From positions 377,001-441,000 of the forward strand of contig JAPVLO010000573.1 in NCBI GenBank assembly GCA_027257055.1: a DNA stretch of 64,000 nucleotides, given 5' to 3'. Shown here piece by piece: positions 49,789 through 61,898 of this stretch. The DNA comes from Cephalopachus bancanus (lineage: Eukaryota; Chordata; Mammalia; Primates; Tarsiidae). Each line of letters begins with the position of its first letter. Position 1 is the stretch's first letter. Made by a program: the position numbers and the translations under genes. The notes beneath the pieces are model-generated. The model saw only the letters and a list, made by a program, of their open reading frames with translations, was not told where the DNA came from and ran no database searches.

Positions 49789-50093
49789 TTTTTTTTTTTG
49801 AGTTGAAGTCTCACTCTGTAGCCCAGGCTGGAGTGCAGTGGCACGCCCATGGCCACCACAGCTTCAACCTGCTGGGCTCAAGCGATCCTTTCACCTCAGC
49901 CTTCCAAGTAGCTGGAGATATAGACACGCGCTACCATGCCCGGCTAATTCTTTTTTAAATTTATTGTAGAGACAAGGTCTCACCAAGTTGCCCAGGCTGG
50001 TCTCGAACCCCTGAGCTCAGGCAATCCTCTTGCCTCGGCCCCCCAAAGTGCTGGGATTACAGGTTTGAGCCATCAGGCCCTGCCTGCTATATT
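49789..50093 (-). repeat. Alu
   Basis: T-run, 'gagttgaagtctcactctg' to 'gccatcaggccctgcc'. It is inverted relative to the Alu 107 bases to its left. Confidence 0.94.
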
Positions 50094-50286
50094 CTTATAA
50101 GGCTGGCAGCACAGGATTTTCTTACAACAGCTTCACCACAAACACATGAGTAATACATTGTGCTACTATGTCACAATAGGTATGATGTCACTAGACAATA
50201 GAAATTTTTCAGCTCCATTATAATCTATGGTACCATTGCCATATATGTGGTCTGTTGTTGATCAAAACGTCATTATGTAGCACATA

Positions 50287-50288
<2 letters not shown>

Positions 50289-50321
<33 letters not shown>
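50289..50321 (+). repeat. (TG)n microsatellite
   Basis: Sixteen TG units between the end of the DNA transposon and the next Alu. Confidence 0.97.
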
Positions 50322-50323
<2 letters not shown>

Positions 50324-50610
50324 TTTTTGAGTTGGAGTCTCACTTCGTTACCTAGACTGGAGGTAGTAACATGTTCACGGCCACCTCAGCGTTGACCTGC
50401 TGGGCTCAGGCGATCCTTCCGCCTCAGTCTTCCAAGCAGCCGAAACTACAGGTGCATGCTACCACATTTGGCTAATTTTTTTATTTATTGTAGAGATGAG
50501 GTTTCGCCCAGTTGCCCAGGCTGTTCTTGAACCCATGGGCTCAGGCAATCCTCTCACCTTGGCCTCCCAAAGTGCTGAGATTACAGGCTGGAGCCACCGT
50601 GCCCAGTCTC
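50322..50610 (-). repeat. Alu
   Basis: 'gagttggagtctcacttcg' to 'gccaccgtgcccagtc', moderately diverged. Confidence 0.93.
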
Positions 50611-50639
50611 AATTGTAAATTTTTAAGATTTCCCCTACA

Positions 50640-50732
50640 CTGTACACTTCTGAGGGTCAAGGTATCCTTTTGCTTTTGTACCTTGCATCTAATAAACACT
50701 GAATACAGAAATGAATGAATGAAATAGTTAGA
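50640..50732 (+). repeat. L2 3' end fragment
   Basis: 'gagggtcaaggtatcc', 'accttgcatctaataaacac' and 'gaatgaatgaa' fit the L2 3' end. Confidence 0.5.
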
Positions 50733-51306
50733 AAACAGGCCTTTCAGTACAAGGCTGAAGAAACTGGGTTATGAGCTATTATCATAAAAAGTAATAGAAC
50801 ACATTACGCTAATGTGAGTAAAAAACTATTATATCAGCTTTGTATGGTATTTAACAAGGTATTTACTGAATATAATTTTTCAGGGAACTTGTTCAAATCT
50901 GAATAACAAGTAGTGTCATAACTTAACTTTATTATGTATGAAGATATTCACTCCAAAACATTTATTCTCCAAAGCGCAAGATATCTTTTTTCCCTAGTCT
51001 GCCACTGAACTGTTGCCCCCTCTATCCATGAAAGAATCAGCATGAAGAAGTTCATTAAGAGCAGAATTTCTCATTGGGCTCACCCATCAAGGGGTACCCT
51101 TGGAGTGGGGTATTGAGGAAATGGGCATTCCTCTCCCTGAAAAACCTCAACAAGAGAAGTGGAAATCCTCAGTCCAGGATGGCTTCTCCTTTCACATGCT
51201 TCACGAAATACACCAGCCCGAACTACCTGGCCTCTGGCAGGGCCTTCCATTCTGCACTCTTAGTGTTCAAAGCCCTGTAAACCATTGCAGTGTGTATCAG
51301 TCTTAC

Positions 51307-51398
51307 TCTGGCAAGCAGGTATCTCGCAGTACTTCCAGTAGACACCATCCTCATGCTCTGCCACATAGCACCAGGGACTCACATCTCCATCTGGGTTT
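51307..51398 (-). CDS. KREMEN1: KREMEN1 exon 3: end of the kringle domain
   Basis: Encodes the last base of Arg85, residues 86-115 (NPDGDVSPWCYV...YWKYCEIPACQ), and the first base of Met116. It supplies the last three kringle cysteines, C95, C109 and C114, so exons 2+3 give the six cysteines (three disulfides) of a kringle. The WCY and PAC motifs are typical of the fold. The acceptor is tttccctaacag before 51398. The donor is CAGA|GTAAG at 51307/51306. At 92 bases it is too short to show as a clear open frame and was found by translating the minus strand between splice sites. Phase is 1 nt + 30 codons + 1 nt, joining exactly with both neighbours. Confidence 0.96.
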
Positions 51399-51710
51399 CT
51401 GTTAGGGAAAATGACATAATTGATGACATTTCTGATATTTTAAGTTATCTGGCTCATTGCTTTTCAGTTTTACAGGAAAGGAATTGCTTTAGCTTCTGTG
51501 TTATTTCTAATAATTGGCATATATCTTAGTGCCATCTCTTATCAAAAAGGAAAAAATGGTAATATTACGAGAACAAACCTGTCCACTCTGACATATACTT
51601 CGGAGTTTGGGGGAAAGTGAGCAATGGTAACATGTTCTTAGACAAATTCACTGTAGTGTAACTAGGATGACTGACCACAGCACACATCATGCCAAACAAA
51701 CTGGCACCTT

Positions 51711-52020
51711 AGCCGGGCTCGGTGGCTCAGCCTGTAATCCCGCGCCTTTGGGAGGCTGAGGTGAGTGGATTGCCTGAGCTCGCGGGTTCGAGACCCGCCT
51801 GGGCAGCAAGACCTCATCTCTACAGTAAATCAAAAAATCAGCTGGGCGTGGTAGCGCATGCCTGTAATTCCGGCTACTCGGAAGGCTGAGGTGGAAGGAT
51901 CATTGGAGCCCGGCAGGTCGAGGCTGCGGTGGCTGGGAGCGGCCACTGCACTCCAGTCTGGGCGACAGAGTGAGACTCCAACTCAAACAAAAACAAAAAC
52001 AAAACAAAACAAAACAAAAA
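51711..52020 (+). repeat. Alu with 17-bp target duplication
   Basis: gccgggctcggtggctcag head, 'gctcgcgggttcgagacccg' B box, (aaaac)n tail. aaacaaactggcacctt is at 51694-51710 and 52021-52037. This is one of the least changed copies. Confidence 0.97.
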
Positions 52021-52365
52021 AAACAAACTGGCACCTTGAATGTGGATATGGAGAGGCCAAGGTTGAGTGAGCACAGGTGCACTCAACACTGCTGATGAGC
52101 ATGTGAACTGATACAAATGGTCAGGGTAGTAATTTGTTAATTAGAGACAAAAGCCCTAAAATATACAAACTCTTTACACAGCAATTTCCTAAATAAGTTG
52201 GTAGTGGCAAGTATTCAACAATAAAAGGATTCATTAAATAAATATGGTATATCCATACAAGGGAATGCTAGGCAGCTAGGGGAAATGTGGTATAGAGACT
52301 TAAATACCCTTAAAAGTATTTATCGCTAGTTGATGGGACTATTGGTGATTTAAATTTTTTTCTTG

Positions 52366-52660
52366 GCCAGGCCCGGTGGCTCACGCCTGTAATTCCAACA
52401 TTTTGGGAGGCCAAGGTGAGAGGGTTGCTTGAGCCCAGGGGTTCAAGACCAGCCTGAGCAACTTGGTAAGATCTCAGCACTACAATAAATAAAGAAAAAT
52501 TAGCCAGACATAGTGGTACATGCCTGTAGTTCCAGCTACTTGGAAGGCTGAGGTGGAAGGATCGCCGTGGCAGGTCAAGGTTGCAGTAGCTGGAAGCATG
52601 CCACTGCACTCCAGTCTGGGTGACAGAGTGAGACTCTGACTCAAAAAAAAAAAAAAAATT
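52366..52660 (+). repeat. Alu, old type
   Basis: 'ggccaggcccggtggctcac' to a 17-base A run followed by T-run. Confidence 0.93.
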
Positions 52661-53575
52661 TTTTTTTCTTTTCTGGTTTTACTTTCTTTTATCCTCTACA
52701 ATGAATACTCCAACTGTGTAATTTTTAAATGGCAAAATAAAATTCACATAATAAAGACTCCACTGCCAAGCTTTCACCAGGATCAGGTCAGTGAACTCAC
52801 ATTTGATAGAAATGTCCTACTCCTCCCTCAAATACTGAGAAGTCTGAAGAAAACTGTGCCAGAGCCTCAGAATGTGTGATCCTGTCATCTTGGCATCAAC
52901 TTCTGACAAGGCAATAATATTTTTTAAGGTTCATATTTCTAAATGAGAATGGCTTGGAATAAATCTCTCTTAAGGTCTTTTCAACTCAGAGATGCCATAT
53001 GATAATGAGCAACACTGCTGAAGTAGATTTTTTAAATGGCAGGGGTTACTGGACACACAGTAAAGCCTCTCCACCACTTTTCAAGTCCCTTTTATTTAGA
53101 CTCAGAACACTGGAAACTTAACACTCTGATTAGGCCGGAAATGGGCAAAAAGACCCAGCAGCGGGAGCTATGGAGTAAGCAACCCCTATCAGGCCAGAGC
53201 GGGATAAGCCTATTGTGTGGCCTAGAAGATAAGCTTCCCTGAAGCACAAAGCATCCTTTTATTTTTTGTGCCCAAAGGCAGGTGCCAGCACCAACTCTGC
53301 TCTTCCCCAGTCTCTGCCTTCTCTTCTAATCCAAATACTTGGAGCCCAGAGAAGTGCATTCCCATCACTCACCAACTCTCAGACATCTCAAATGTGATGG
53401 TTCTGAAAGTCGCACAAGACAAACATAGTGTCGGATGTCAGCTGAGAAATCAGAGTAGGAGAACTTGTACAAAGCCCTTCTTCAAACAGTATTTCACTCT
53501 TATTTTGCTCCCTCTATTCATCGTTCAGCTTTGATGTAGTGTTTATTTGGTAAAGCCCTTAGAAAACAACTGTTA

Positions 53576-53885
53576 GCCGGGCTCGGTGGCTCAGCCTGTA
53601 ATCCTACGCCTTTGGGAGGCTGAGGTGAGTGGATTGCCTGAGCCCGTGGGTTCAAGACCCACCTGGGCAACTTGGTGAGACCTCATCTCTACAATAAATA
53701 AAAAATGAGCCGGGCGTGGTAGCGCATGCCTGTAGTTCCAGCTACGTGGAAGGTTGAAGCAGAAGGATCGCCGGAGCCCAGCAGGTCGAGGCTGCGGTGG
53801 CCGGGAACAGCCACTGCACTCCAGTCTGGGTGACAGAGTGAGACTCCAACTCAAAAACAAAAACAAAAAACAAAAAAAAACCCCA
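53576..53885 (+). repeat. Alu
   Basis: 'gccgggctcggtggctcagc' to an A/C-rich tail. 'aaacaactgtt' flanks both ends. Confidence 0.95.
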
Positions 53886-55747
53886 AAAAACAACTGTTTA
53901 TTATCAATGTCAAAACCATCCTGAAAAGCATCAGAACAGCTTAATAAAGTACAAGTAAATTCATCCTTGACTTCACTGCAGTGTTAAAACAAAAGGCCTG
54001 GACTCTCTGATGTGATAATCATCAACAATTTCAGCCTTCTTTTTTGAAGTATAAACTGGTAGTTCAGGTCTGGTACATTCCATCAAATCAAAGGAGAAGG
54101 TTGCAGCTGGCCAGAGCTAAGGGGAAAGGTGGTCCTTCCCTGCCCCCACTGCTCTCTTAATGGGTATTTGTGGGTACACTTTGGAGAGCCTGTGAAGGGA
54201 AGTGGATGCTAATCTACAAGGGAAAAAAACCTGTTTTTCACATAAATTAAGCCTCATTGGAAATTTAAAATTTACCTTAAAGTCAGACTTAAAAACAGGA
54301 GCACTTCTGAAAAGACTTGCTTAATAGGAGGCAACAGAGTAATAGAATAAACCACCGGCCTACTACCAAGAGACACTTTGGAACAAGAAGTAACCATGTA
54401 AAAACAAAAAACAGATAAGATACTTGTTTCTCTTCCTAAACATTCTTCCCAGTCCAACCCAACTATTCCTATGAGTAATAAAACCAAGGGAAGATAATAA
54501 ACCAGAAATGGAGTGGGACTGATGTTTTAATTTATGCAAAAAATTAAAATGTATAACTGAAAATAAAATATAAACAAGTATTTAATGAGTATATATAACT
54601 TCAACAATATAATACAACAGATAGCAAAATGTGAATGGCAAATATATAAAATTGTTATCTCTGGGAATTGAGACTTGGTGGGGAGAGTTTCCAGGAAAGA
54701 AGTAAGATGAGGAATCTTAACTTTTTAAACAATATATATCTGCAGCGTTTGAGAAATTTTTTTGGAACAAGCTATTAATACTTTTATAATAATAACAAAT
54801 AAGTAAAAACAATACAACAGCAACTAGAAGGGGCTGGTCAGCTGATATGAGTTAGGCCAGAGGTAAAGGAAAGCACTGAAGGTATAGGGATAGAGAAAAC
54901 ATGGACTAGAGGCCTGGTGACTCCAAGGCACCCACAAGAGTCCTAGAGTGTTAGCAGAGGTACAAAGAGGACAGAAGGTAAACAGCGTGGCCCACACACT
55001 GCAGGAACATATATGTTGGCTCAGCTGGGTCAACAGTGCCATGGTTGAGATTACAATGTCTGCAGAACTAAGGACATAGTGCGTAGCTCAGAGTAGAGCT
55101 CAATAATCATTTTTCCCTATTCCAGTGGCTCAAGAGGCTGCCTTTTCACCTGTCCTAATAATAATTAAATTCAATACATTGTTGAACCATGAGTCTTGTT
55201 ACCAGGGTCTTTGGTATAAGTAGCAAAAGCGTATAATCAGAAGTGCTTTGGTCCCTACATACCAGTGATTCTGACCTTGTTTTCAATCACACATAACTTT
55301 GAGAATCTGATCAAGATGACCTATAGGTCATCTCCCCAGAAAATTGTAAACACACATCTGAAGCACTATGGATGTCAGACTAAGAAACCCTGCTGGAGTC
55401 AGACAGGAGGTGAAAAGCAAAGAAACACCTTAGGCTACTGAAAGGAAGTAAATAACACAAATCTCATGGATATAGCTGCTCCCAGAGCAAGGTTATCCTG
55501 GGCCGTCCAAACGTGGAATAATGCAGACAGCTTCCTTTGCTCAGCAGCAGTGGGAGGTTTGGGTCACAGATGGTGCTGTTTGATCACTACATTGTCAACA
55601 GCCTAGGCAGCTCTGCTGTTTGTGTATTGTCCACTGGTGGTAGTGCCAACTAAGAAAACCCTCCCAAAGAGACGAGGAAGTCATCAGACAGGAAGGTAGA
55701 GCTCTGAAAACCAGTATCAAAGCAACCCAAGTTGAAAAGAATGAGAA

Positions 55748-55751
<4 letters not shown>

Positions 55752-55790
<39 letters not shown>

Positions 55791-55806
55791 ACGTGAGTGT
55801 GTGTGT
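55752..55806 (+). repeat. (TG)n, a CA repeat in the transcript
   Basis: Nineteen TG units to 55789, then 'cacgtgagtgtgtgtgt'. In KREMEN1 pre-mRNA it reads (CA)n, starting 160 bases after the exon 2 donor. Confidence 0.97.
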
Positions 55807-55965
55807 AAAGTGTAGGAGAGAGAATTTAAAAACAGTGAGAAAAAAGGCCTTCTGAGGTGGCCAAAAGCAGATGAAAAAGCTTTTCCTAGTTGTGAGTAGG
55901 GATGAAAAGAAGTTGTAAATGGAGGACAGATATATATTTTTAAAGCACCAAGGGGCCCATCTTAC

Positions 55966-56128
55966 CTGCAATAGTTATGCTCGCCCAGGCCCCCCTCCCC
56001 ATTGGGGTATTTCAGAGTGTTGTATGGATGCTGGAAAGTCTCGTTCCAGAACAGACATGGCTTCCCGCCTTGTAGTGCTGTCCAGTTCTGCGTTCCCCTA
56101 TAATCTGCACCATTGGCTGTGAAACACT
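55966..56128 (-). CDS. KREMEN1: KREMEN1 exon 2: first two-thirds of the kringle domain
   Basis: Encodes residues 31-84 (numbering of the 473-residue protein) plus two bases of Arg85. The reading starts E-CFTANGADYRG and ends GEGGLGEHNYC. It carries kringle cysteines C32, C55 and C84, and two N-glycosylation sequons, N45-W-T and N59-E-T. The acceptor reads ctttttcctag before 56128, so the first two bases complete a Glu codon begun in exon 1. The donor is CAG|GTAAG at 55966/55965. The kringle sits outside the cell and, with WSC and CUB, forms the ligand-binding ectodomain. No exon 1 was found in the 7.9 kb upstream: there is no GC-rich first exon or promoter there. A small ORF in another frame overlaps but is a shadow. 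Confidence 0.97.
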
Positions 56129-57514
56129 CTAGGAAAAAGAAAAGACAGAGCAAACTAATTTTCTGGCAACACCCATGGTTTCCTCCCTCTTTGGTTGATG
56201 TTTTATTTGTTTTGTTTGGACCAAGCTGGAAACGGACAGTGTCTTGCTAGATCCTGGACACAGTGCAGTTAACACTGCCAGAGCTAAGCAAATCTGAAAC
56301 GAGGTACCCTCTAAAAGATAGGCTAATCTTGGCACTAGCTTCTCTACAGACACTAGAACATTTTCCCCTAAAGTATACAGATCCCAACTAGGATGTAAAC
56401 GGGGAGCTGAAGTGTACCGAAGCCCATGAAGTGAACCAGAAAACCCCCAAATCTGGGAACAGTTGGTAATAGCCATCCATGTAGAATTCTGGGTACTCAG
56501 AGGGGGTCATTGCTCTCGCCACTGTCTCTGTGTGGTAACTAGAATCAGGTCACCAGCTGTAACTGAGCTCTCCCCTACAGTCTGAAAGGCTGCACTGACA
56601 CTTGGATTTAATAAGACCCTCGGATACAGCAATGCTTTGGAATCCCAATCACACAAAGCTGGGAATGACTCACATTCCCTGGTAATGAAGAACAGTCCTC
56701 CCCACGCTGTATGAGATAGAAGTACAACAAAACAGACAGTCAACATGAGGGAGGAAGGGCTGGATTGGCATTTTTTTCTCACCTCTTTCTGAAATTCTTT
56801 CCTCTAGGACACACTGAAAATGGTCTCAGGTCCAATTTAACAAAATGACAAAACTTTGCAGGTGCAACAGTGTGCTTCTAAAATCTGTTGCTCAGACTTT
56901 GGGGGGATGGGAACTGAGGCTGATAGGATTTCCCCCCACATATTGCATGCATTAGACTCACAGAGGTTCATGAGAAAGGCGCAGTACAAAGAGCGATTTT
57001 TAAAAATTAGCTTAGTTCAAACCGACAGATAGAAGCACTTCAAACACTTCTTTAAGATGTATCACTAGAAAACTGACAATCTGGGGGAGTTACGCTAACA
57101 TTCTTAGCTTTATTTCTTTCCTCCTCCTGGTATGCACTGACCTACAACTTCCGGTATTAAGAACCCTTAATGCTATCTCCTGTTGTAGTCCATGTGCCTA
57201 CTCCACACTAAGCATGTGGACAACATGAGCACATTCTGTAACACATTTCTTTTAATATTTAAAAACTACCCACAGAATATCTCTCTTCAAGTACCCCCTT
57301 CTTCCCGCCATTCAGGCTCTGTGTTTTGTCTGGAATGGTACCATTTTATGGGTAGCCAAAATAATCTGAGATTCCAGGGTATACAGAAAACTCTAGCAAT
57401 TTATCATGCTTAGTATGACACTCGTATATTATGCTAAGAGCGACTCATTGTGTCCCATGATGGCCAAACCCTTTACCAAGCGTCTGCATAAATAAAAAAG
57501 TTCAAAGGTAATTG

Positions 57515-57772
57515 AAGGAGGCAGCTCAGTGTAGCATAAAATGCACTAAACCAAGAGGCTAAGCCTTGGCTTCTTGTCCTGGACCTGCTGCTGACCAGCT
57601 GTGTAGCCTTGGACAAATAACCATTATCCAAATAATTTCTAATATTTACACAGTGTTTTACCACGTGCCAAGTTCTGCCCTAAGTGCTTTAAAAATGTCA
57701 ACTTGCTACCAACTCAGTAGAGAAGTGCCTTAATACACACCCATGTTGCAGATGAGGTAACTGGGGTCCTCA
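57515..57772. repeat. Two MIR-like fragments
   Basis: 57515-57620 sense ('cttcttgtcctggacctgc', 'gtgtagccttggacaaat') and 57640-57772 antisense ('ccacgtgccaagttctgcc', 'gttgcagatgaggtaactg'). Confidence 0.6.
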
Positions 57773-57849
57773 ACCACTCCCTATACTGCCCTTAGCAGGA
57801 TATCCTTGGCACCAACCTTGTTGCCACCATTTTCTCCCTCACCCGGTTT

Positions 57850-58290
57850 CCAACTCATTGCAAGTCCTGTTGATGTCCTTAAAACCCATACCCTGGAAAT
57901 GCCTTCTCCTCTCCATCCTTGGTGCCCCTAATTTAGTCCTGTTCTTCATCAAGACCAGCTTGGGTCTCACAGCTTCCTCTTTTGTTTTCCTACAGTCCAT
58001 TCTCCATACAGTACTGAAGGTTCTTAGAACAGCACTCAGAACAAAACTCACACTCTTCCTGGGTATTTGCAAAGCCTCTGGACATGATACTGGAGCTCTT
58101 CCCTTACTCACTTGCTGTGCTCCAGCCACACTGCTCTGCTTTTAATTGTGAACACGACACGCTATTTCCTGCCTGAAATGTTCTTCCCCTAATACTTCCA
58201 TTGCAGACTAAATGCTGCCCCCTCAGAAAGTCCTTCCCACCATCTCTCCTCCTATTTTTCTGCCCTTCATTTGTTTGCTTCATAGCACGT
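57850..58290 (+). mobile_element. L2 fragment
   Basis: 'ccttggtgcccctaatttag', 'ttgctgtgctccagccac', 'cctgcctgaaatgttcttcc' and 'gaaagtccttcccaccatc' are typical of the L2 3' part. Confidence 0.65.
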
Positions 58291-60019
58291 ATTAACACTA
58301 GAAACATATGCGACCTGAGAGAAAAAGAGAAAGGGAGGCTCTGGTGTGGTGTAGCATGTACCACACCAGAGCCCTATCCCAACCCCAAGGCTGGAGACCT
58401 GGAGTGCTGCAAGTGCACAGGTGATTCTACTTAGTAACCAGGGCTGGGAACCACTAGACTAGATGATTCTAAGAATATCAAGCCAACCTTTGCCAACTGC
58501 TAGAATTTTAATTGCTATGTGTTCACACACCTTTTTCTCCTATCAGAACTTATACATCAAACACTATGCTATACTTCTTAAACACATACAATTAAAAAAA
58601 ATTTTTTTTAAGTGGTGAGGAGTTACCCAAGAGCCAGAAATGCAGGTCAGTGAACAATGACCAGGGCAGGTGGGGCTCCTGAGACTCATATTACTTGATT
58701 TGTAATACAAAAGAATATGGCAGTCATCATGAAGGGAGAGATGACATCTGAGAGTGGGAATGAGAAAGTGTAGTCTTGTTTGCTTGGGTCTATTCCTCTC
58801 AGGCCCAATTTTGTTCTCAGTTACACTGAGGAAACTGAGGCAGTGTATCAGATTTTATATATATATTTGTGCTTTGTTTGTTTGTTTTGCCAGTCTTGCC
58901 CAGTGCATGTCAAGTGTAGAAAAAGCAAGGAAAGCAAAATTGAGTGTTCTGGATTTAAAGTTATCTGCACATCTTCATTTCATCAGAATACTAGGTATGT
59001 TTTAGGTAACCAGGACCCTGCCTCCCTCATTTTCTACTACTATGAAGTTGATGTAAGCTTTGGCTAGATAAATAAGGAATGGCTTAAACCTTTTTTAAAA
59101 AAAAATCACATGATCGACTGTATATTTATGTACGCCATAAAAGAGAATGAGTGAGGGTGATAGATCTAACGTCTAGGATGTTATACGTGCTTATAATAAA
59201 CCAATCAAAATTAATATCAAAGAGTGCTAAGCCCTATTAGGAAGAATGAAGCAGAGTAAAAGGATAGAGATGGAATGGCGGGGTTGTCTTTTAGGTAGGG
59301 TGAGTCAGGAAGGACCTGAAGAAGAGACATCTGAGCAAAGATGTGGATAAAAGGAGGAAGTAAACTTGTGAACAAAACGGGAAGCCTGCTACTGGCAGAG
59401 GGCACAGCAAGTGCTAAGTCCCTGCAAGTGGCAATGTGCTTGGTAGGTTTGAGTAGCCATACAGCTATTAGTCTAATCTGACTGGAGTAGGCGAATGAGC
59501 AGGGAAAGGTAGGCAAGGCTAGGACATGTAAGGTCTTGAGGATTATAGATTAGAGTTGGCTTTTGTTCTAAGTGTGAGAAGCCACTGGAGGATTTTGAGC
59601 AGAGAAATGACATGATCTGATTTATCCTTTCATGGAACTGTCTAGCTGTTGGGTGGAGGAAAAACTGTAGAGAGGCAAGAATTAGGCAGCGAGGCCAATT
59701 GGGTGGCTACTGCAGAAAAACGGGCTAGAAAGAAAGACGGCTTGGACAAGGCAGGTAGCCATGGGGGCGAGAAGAGGTGCTCAGAGTCTAGAACTGATTT
59801 GAAGGTAGAGCCAAAGTATTTGCTGGGGGATTGAAGAGGGTCTGAAAGAAAGAAGGGTCAGGTAAAACACCAAAGATTTGGGCCTCAGCAAACAGGAGAG
59901 TAGTGACCCATTTACTGCAATGGGGAAGGTTCAGGAAGGGCAGAGTGTTTTAGGGTAGAATCAAGGGTTTGGTTTTGGATAGGTTAAGTTGAAGAACATC
60001 TTTTAGAAAACTAAGTGGA

Positions 60020-60304
60020 GCCGGGCTCGGTGGCTCAGCCTGTAATCCCGCGCCTTTGGGAGGCTGAGGTGAGTGGATTGCCTGAGCCCGCGGGTTCAAG
60101 ACCCTTCTGGGCAGCGAGACCTCATCTCTACAATAAATAAAAAAACCAGCCAGGCGTGGTAGCGCATGCCTGTAATTCCGGCTACTTGGAAGGCTGAGGT
60201 GGAAGGATCACCAGAGCCCAGCAGGTTGAGGTTGTGGTGGCCTGGAGCGGCCACTGCACTCCAGTCTAGGCGACAGAGTGAGACTCCAACTCAAAAAAAA
60301 AAGA
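60020..60304 (+). repeat. Alu, young type
   Basis: gccgggctcggtggctcag head, 'gggcagcgagacctcatc' short form. 'gaaaactaagtgg' occurs at 60005-60017 and again from about 60306. Confidence 0.96.
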
Positions 60305-60574
60305 AAGAAAACTAAGTGGTAGTGTAGCGTAAGTAAATGGCTATATGTGCCTGGAATTGAGAAAAAACGCTGAGGCTAGGACTAGAAATATGGTCTCTGG
60401 CACTTGTGTGTAGAGAGAATGGGACATTGTGTGGACAGAGAAGACAAGGGGTTGAGTCCTGAGGCCCTCCAACACATCAGGCATAGCAAGGACAACTGAG
60501 AAAGCACAGCCTGTAAGCTAGGAGAAAAACTAGAAAAACTTTTTCAGTACTTTTTATCACAGACAACTTCTACC

Positions 60575-60802
60575 AATAGCGTGGCACAGTATCGAAAGTT
60601 CATGTTAGGGGCTCTGGAGTCAGACCTCAGCTTTATAGTTATAAGCTACAGGCACTCACCTCACTACTTTGAGCCTCAATTTCTTCACTTGCAAAATGAG
60701 GGATTAGGTTACCCACAGCTCAGGGCAGTTAGAAGAATTGGAGGATGTGCATGTAAAATACTCAGTACACAGTTGGTATTCAAAAAGTATTATTGTATCA
60801 TA
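60575..60802 (+). repeat. MIR
   Basis: 'ggggctctggagtcagacc', 'gagcctcaatttcttcac', 'aaatgagggattaggttac' and 'cagttggtattcaaaaag' follow the full MIR order. Confidence 0.85.
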
Positions 60803-60844
60803 TAAAAGTATAAAATAAGAAAACTTTATATTATTTTATTCTTC

Positions 60845-61436
60845 TTTTTGAGACAGGGTCTCAATCTGTTGCCCAAGATAAAGTATAGCAGTGCAATCAT
60901 AGCTCACTGCAGCCTCCAACTCCTGGGTTCAGGTGATCCAACTCAGTCTCGAGCTGGGACTACAGCCATCCACCACCATGCCCGGCTAATTTCTTTTTTT
61001 TTTTTTTTTTTTTGAGTTGGAGTCTCACTCTGTCGCCCAGACTGGAGTGCAGTGGCCGCTCCTGGCCACCGCAGCCTCGACCTGCTGTGCGCCGGCGATC
61101 CTTCCGCCTCAGCCTTCCAAGTAGCCGGAATTACAGGCATGCGCTACCACGCCCGGCTGATTTTTTTATTTATTGTAGAGATGAGGTCTCGCCTTCCCAG
61201 GCGGGTCTTGAACCCACGGGCTCAGACAATCCACTCACCTCAGCCTCCCAAAGGCGCGGGATTACAGACTGAGCCACCAAGCCTGGCTCCGGCTAATTTC
61301 TTATTTTTAATTTTTGTAGAGACTGGGTCTCACTATATAGCCCAGGTTGGTCTCAAACTCCTGGGCTCAAGCAATTCCTCTTGCCTCAGCTTCCCAAAAT
61401 GCTGGGATTAACAATGTGAACCACCACACCTAGTCC
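60845..61436 (-). repeat. Old Alu split by a young Alu
   Basis: 'gagacagggtctcaatctg' to 60995, and from 61289 'ccggctaatttcttattttt' to 'ccaccacacctagtcc'. Confidence 0.93.
60996..61288 (-). repeat. Young Alu inside an old Alu
   Basis: T-run, 'gagttggagtctcactctgtc' to 'gccaccaagcctggct'. Perfect target duplication ccggctaatttctt at 60982-60995 and 61289-61302. Confidence 0.96.
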
Positions 61437-61582
61437 AAACTTTATCATAAGTTTAGAGATATAACCATCATGATAATATAGTTTATTCTGGTTCACAAAA
61501 ATAATAAGTTATAAAAGGCAATATAACATGAGTAGGTGGGCACATCATACTACAATTCTGCTTAAGCTTATCAGGCTACTGG

Positions 61583-61893
61583 CCAGGTGCGGTGGCTCAT
61601 GCCTGTCATTCCAGCACTTTGAGAGGCTGAGGTGGGAGGATCACTTGAGTCCAGGAGTTCAAGACCAGCCTAGGCAACATAGTGAGACCCTGTCTCTACA
61701 AAAAAAAAAAAAATTGTATTAAATTAGCCAGGCATGATGGCTCATGCCTGAAGTACCAGCTACTCAGGAGCTGAGGAAGGAGGATCACTTGGACCCAGGA
61801 GTTTGAGGTTGCAGTAAGCTGTGATCATGCCACTGCACTCTAGCCTGGATGACAGAGTGAGTCTTCTACTCAAAAAAATAAAATAAAAATGAA
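61583..61893 (+). repeat. Alu, old type
   Basis: 'ggccaggtgcggtggctcatg' to 'actcaaaaaaataaaataaa'. It is the copy most like a general primate AluJ. Confidence 0.93.
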
Positions 61894-61898
61894 AATAA

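Larger units (their letters stand above)
47392..50291 (-). mobile_element. Old DNA transposon broken up by Alus
   Basis: Pieces 47392-47680, 48306-48615, 48857-48916, 49102-49376, 49683-49788 and 50094-50291 belong together. The outer ends are 'caatcatgcgttgtccaac' and, reversed, 'cacataattgtg'-like bases, imperfect terminal inverted repeats. Internal landmarks such as 'ccacacatg', 'cctattgctcctagggtac', 'tgaaggacctgcctgaggc' and 'ttgatcaaaacgtcattatg' fit a common Tigger/mariner-like family as I recall it. Family name not certain; no transposase frame survives. Element sequence is about 1.3 kb. Confidence 0.7.
51399..55965 (-). other. KREMEN1: KREMEN1 intron 2
   Basis: 4.6 kb. Three Alus on the strand opposite to the gene and a TG run; 52665-53560 and 53890-55750 hold no element that I recognise. 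Confidence 0.9.

Noticed and set aside
55595..55971. Frames with His-Thr repeats
   Set aside because: Translation of the TG/CA microsatellite only.
56507..56782. 91-residue minus-strand frame starting like a signal peptide (MRKKCQSS..., then a hydrophobic stretch), upstream of exon 2
   Set aside because: It looked like a candidate exon 1, but there is no link to the Glu split codon, no GC-rich promoter, and it does not resemble the KREMEN1 N-terminus.
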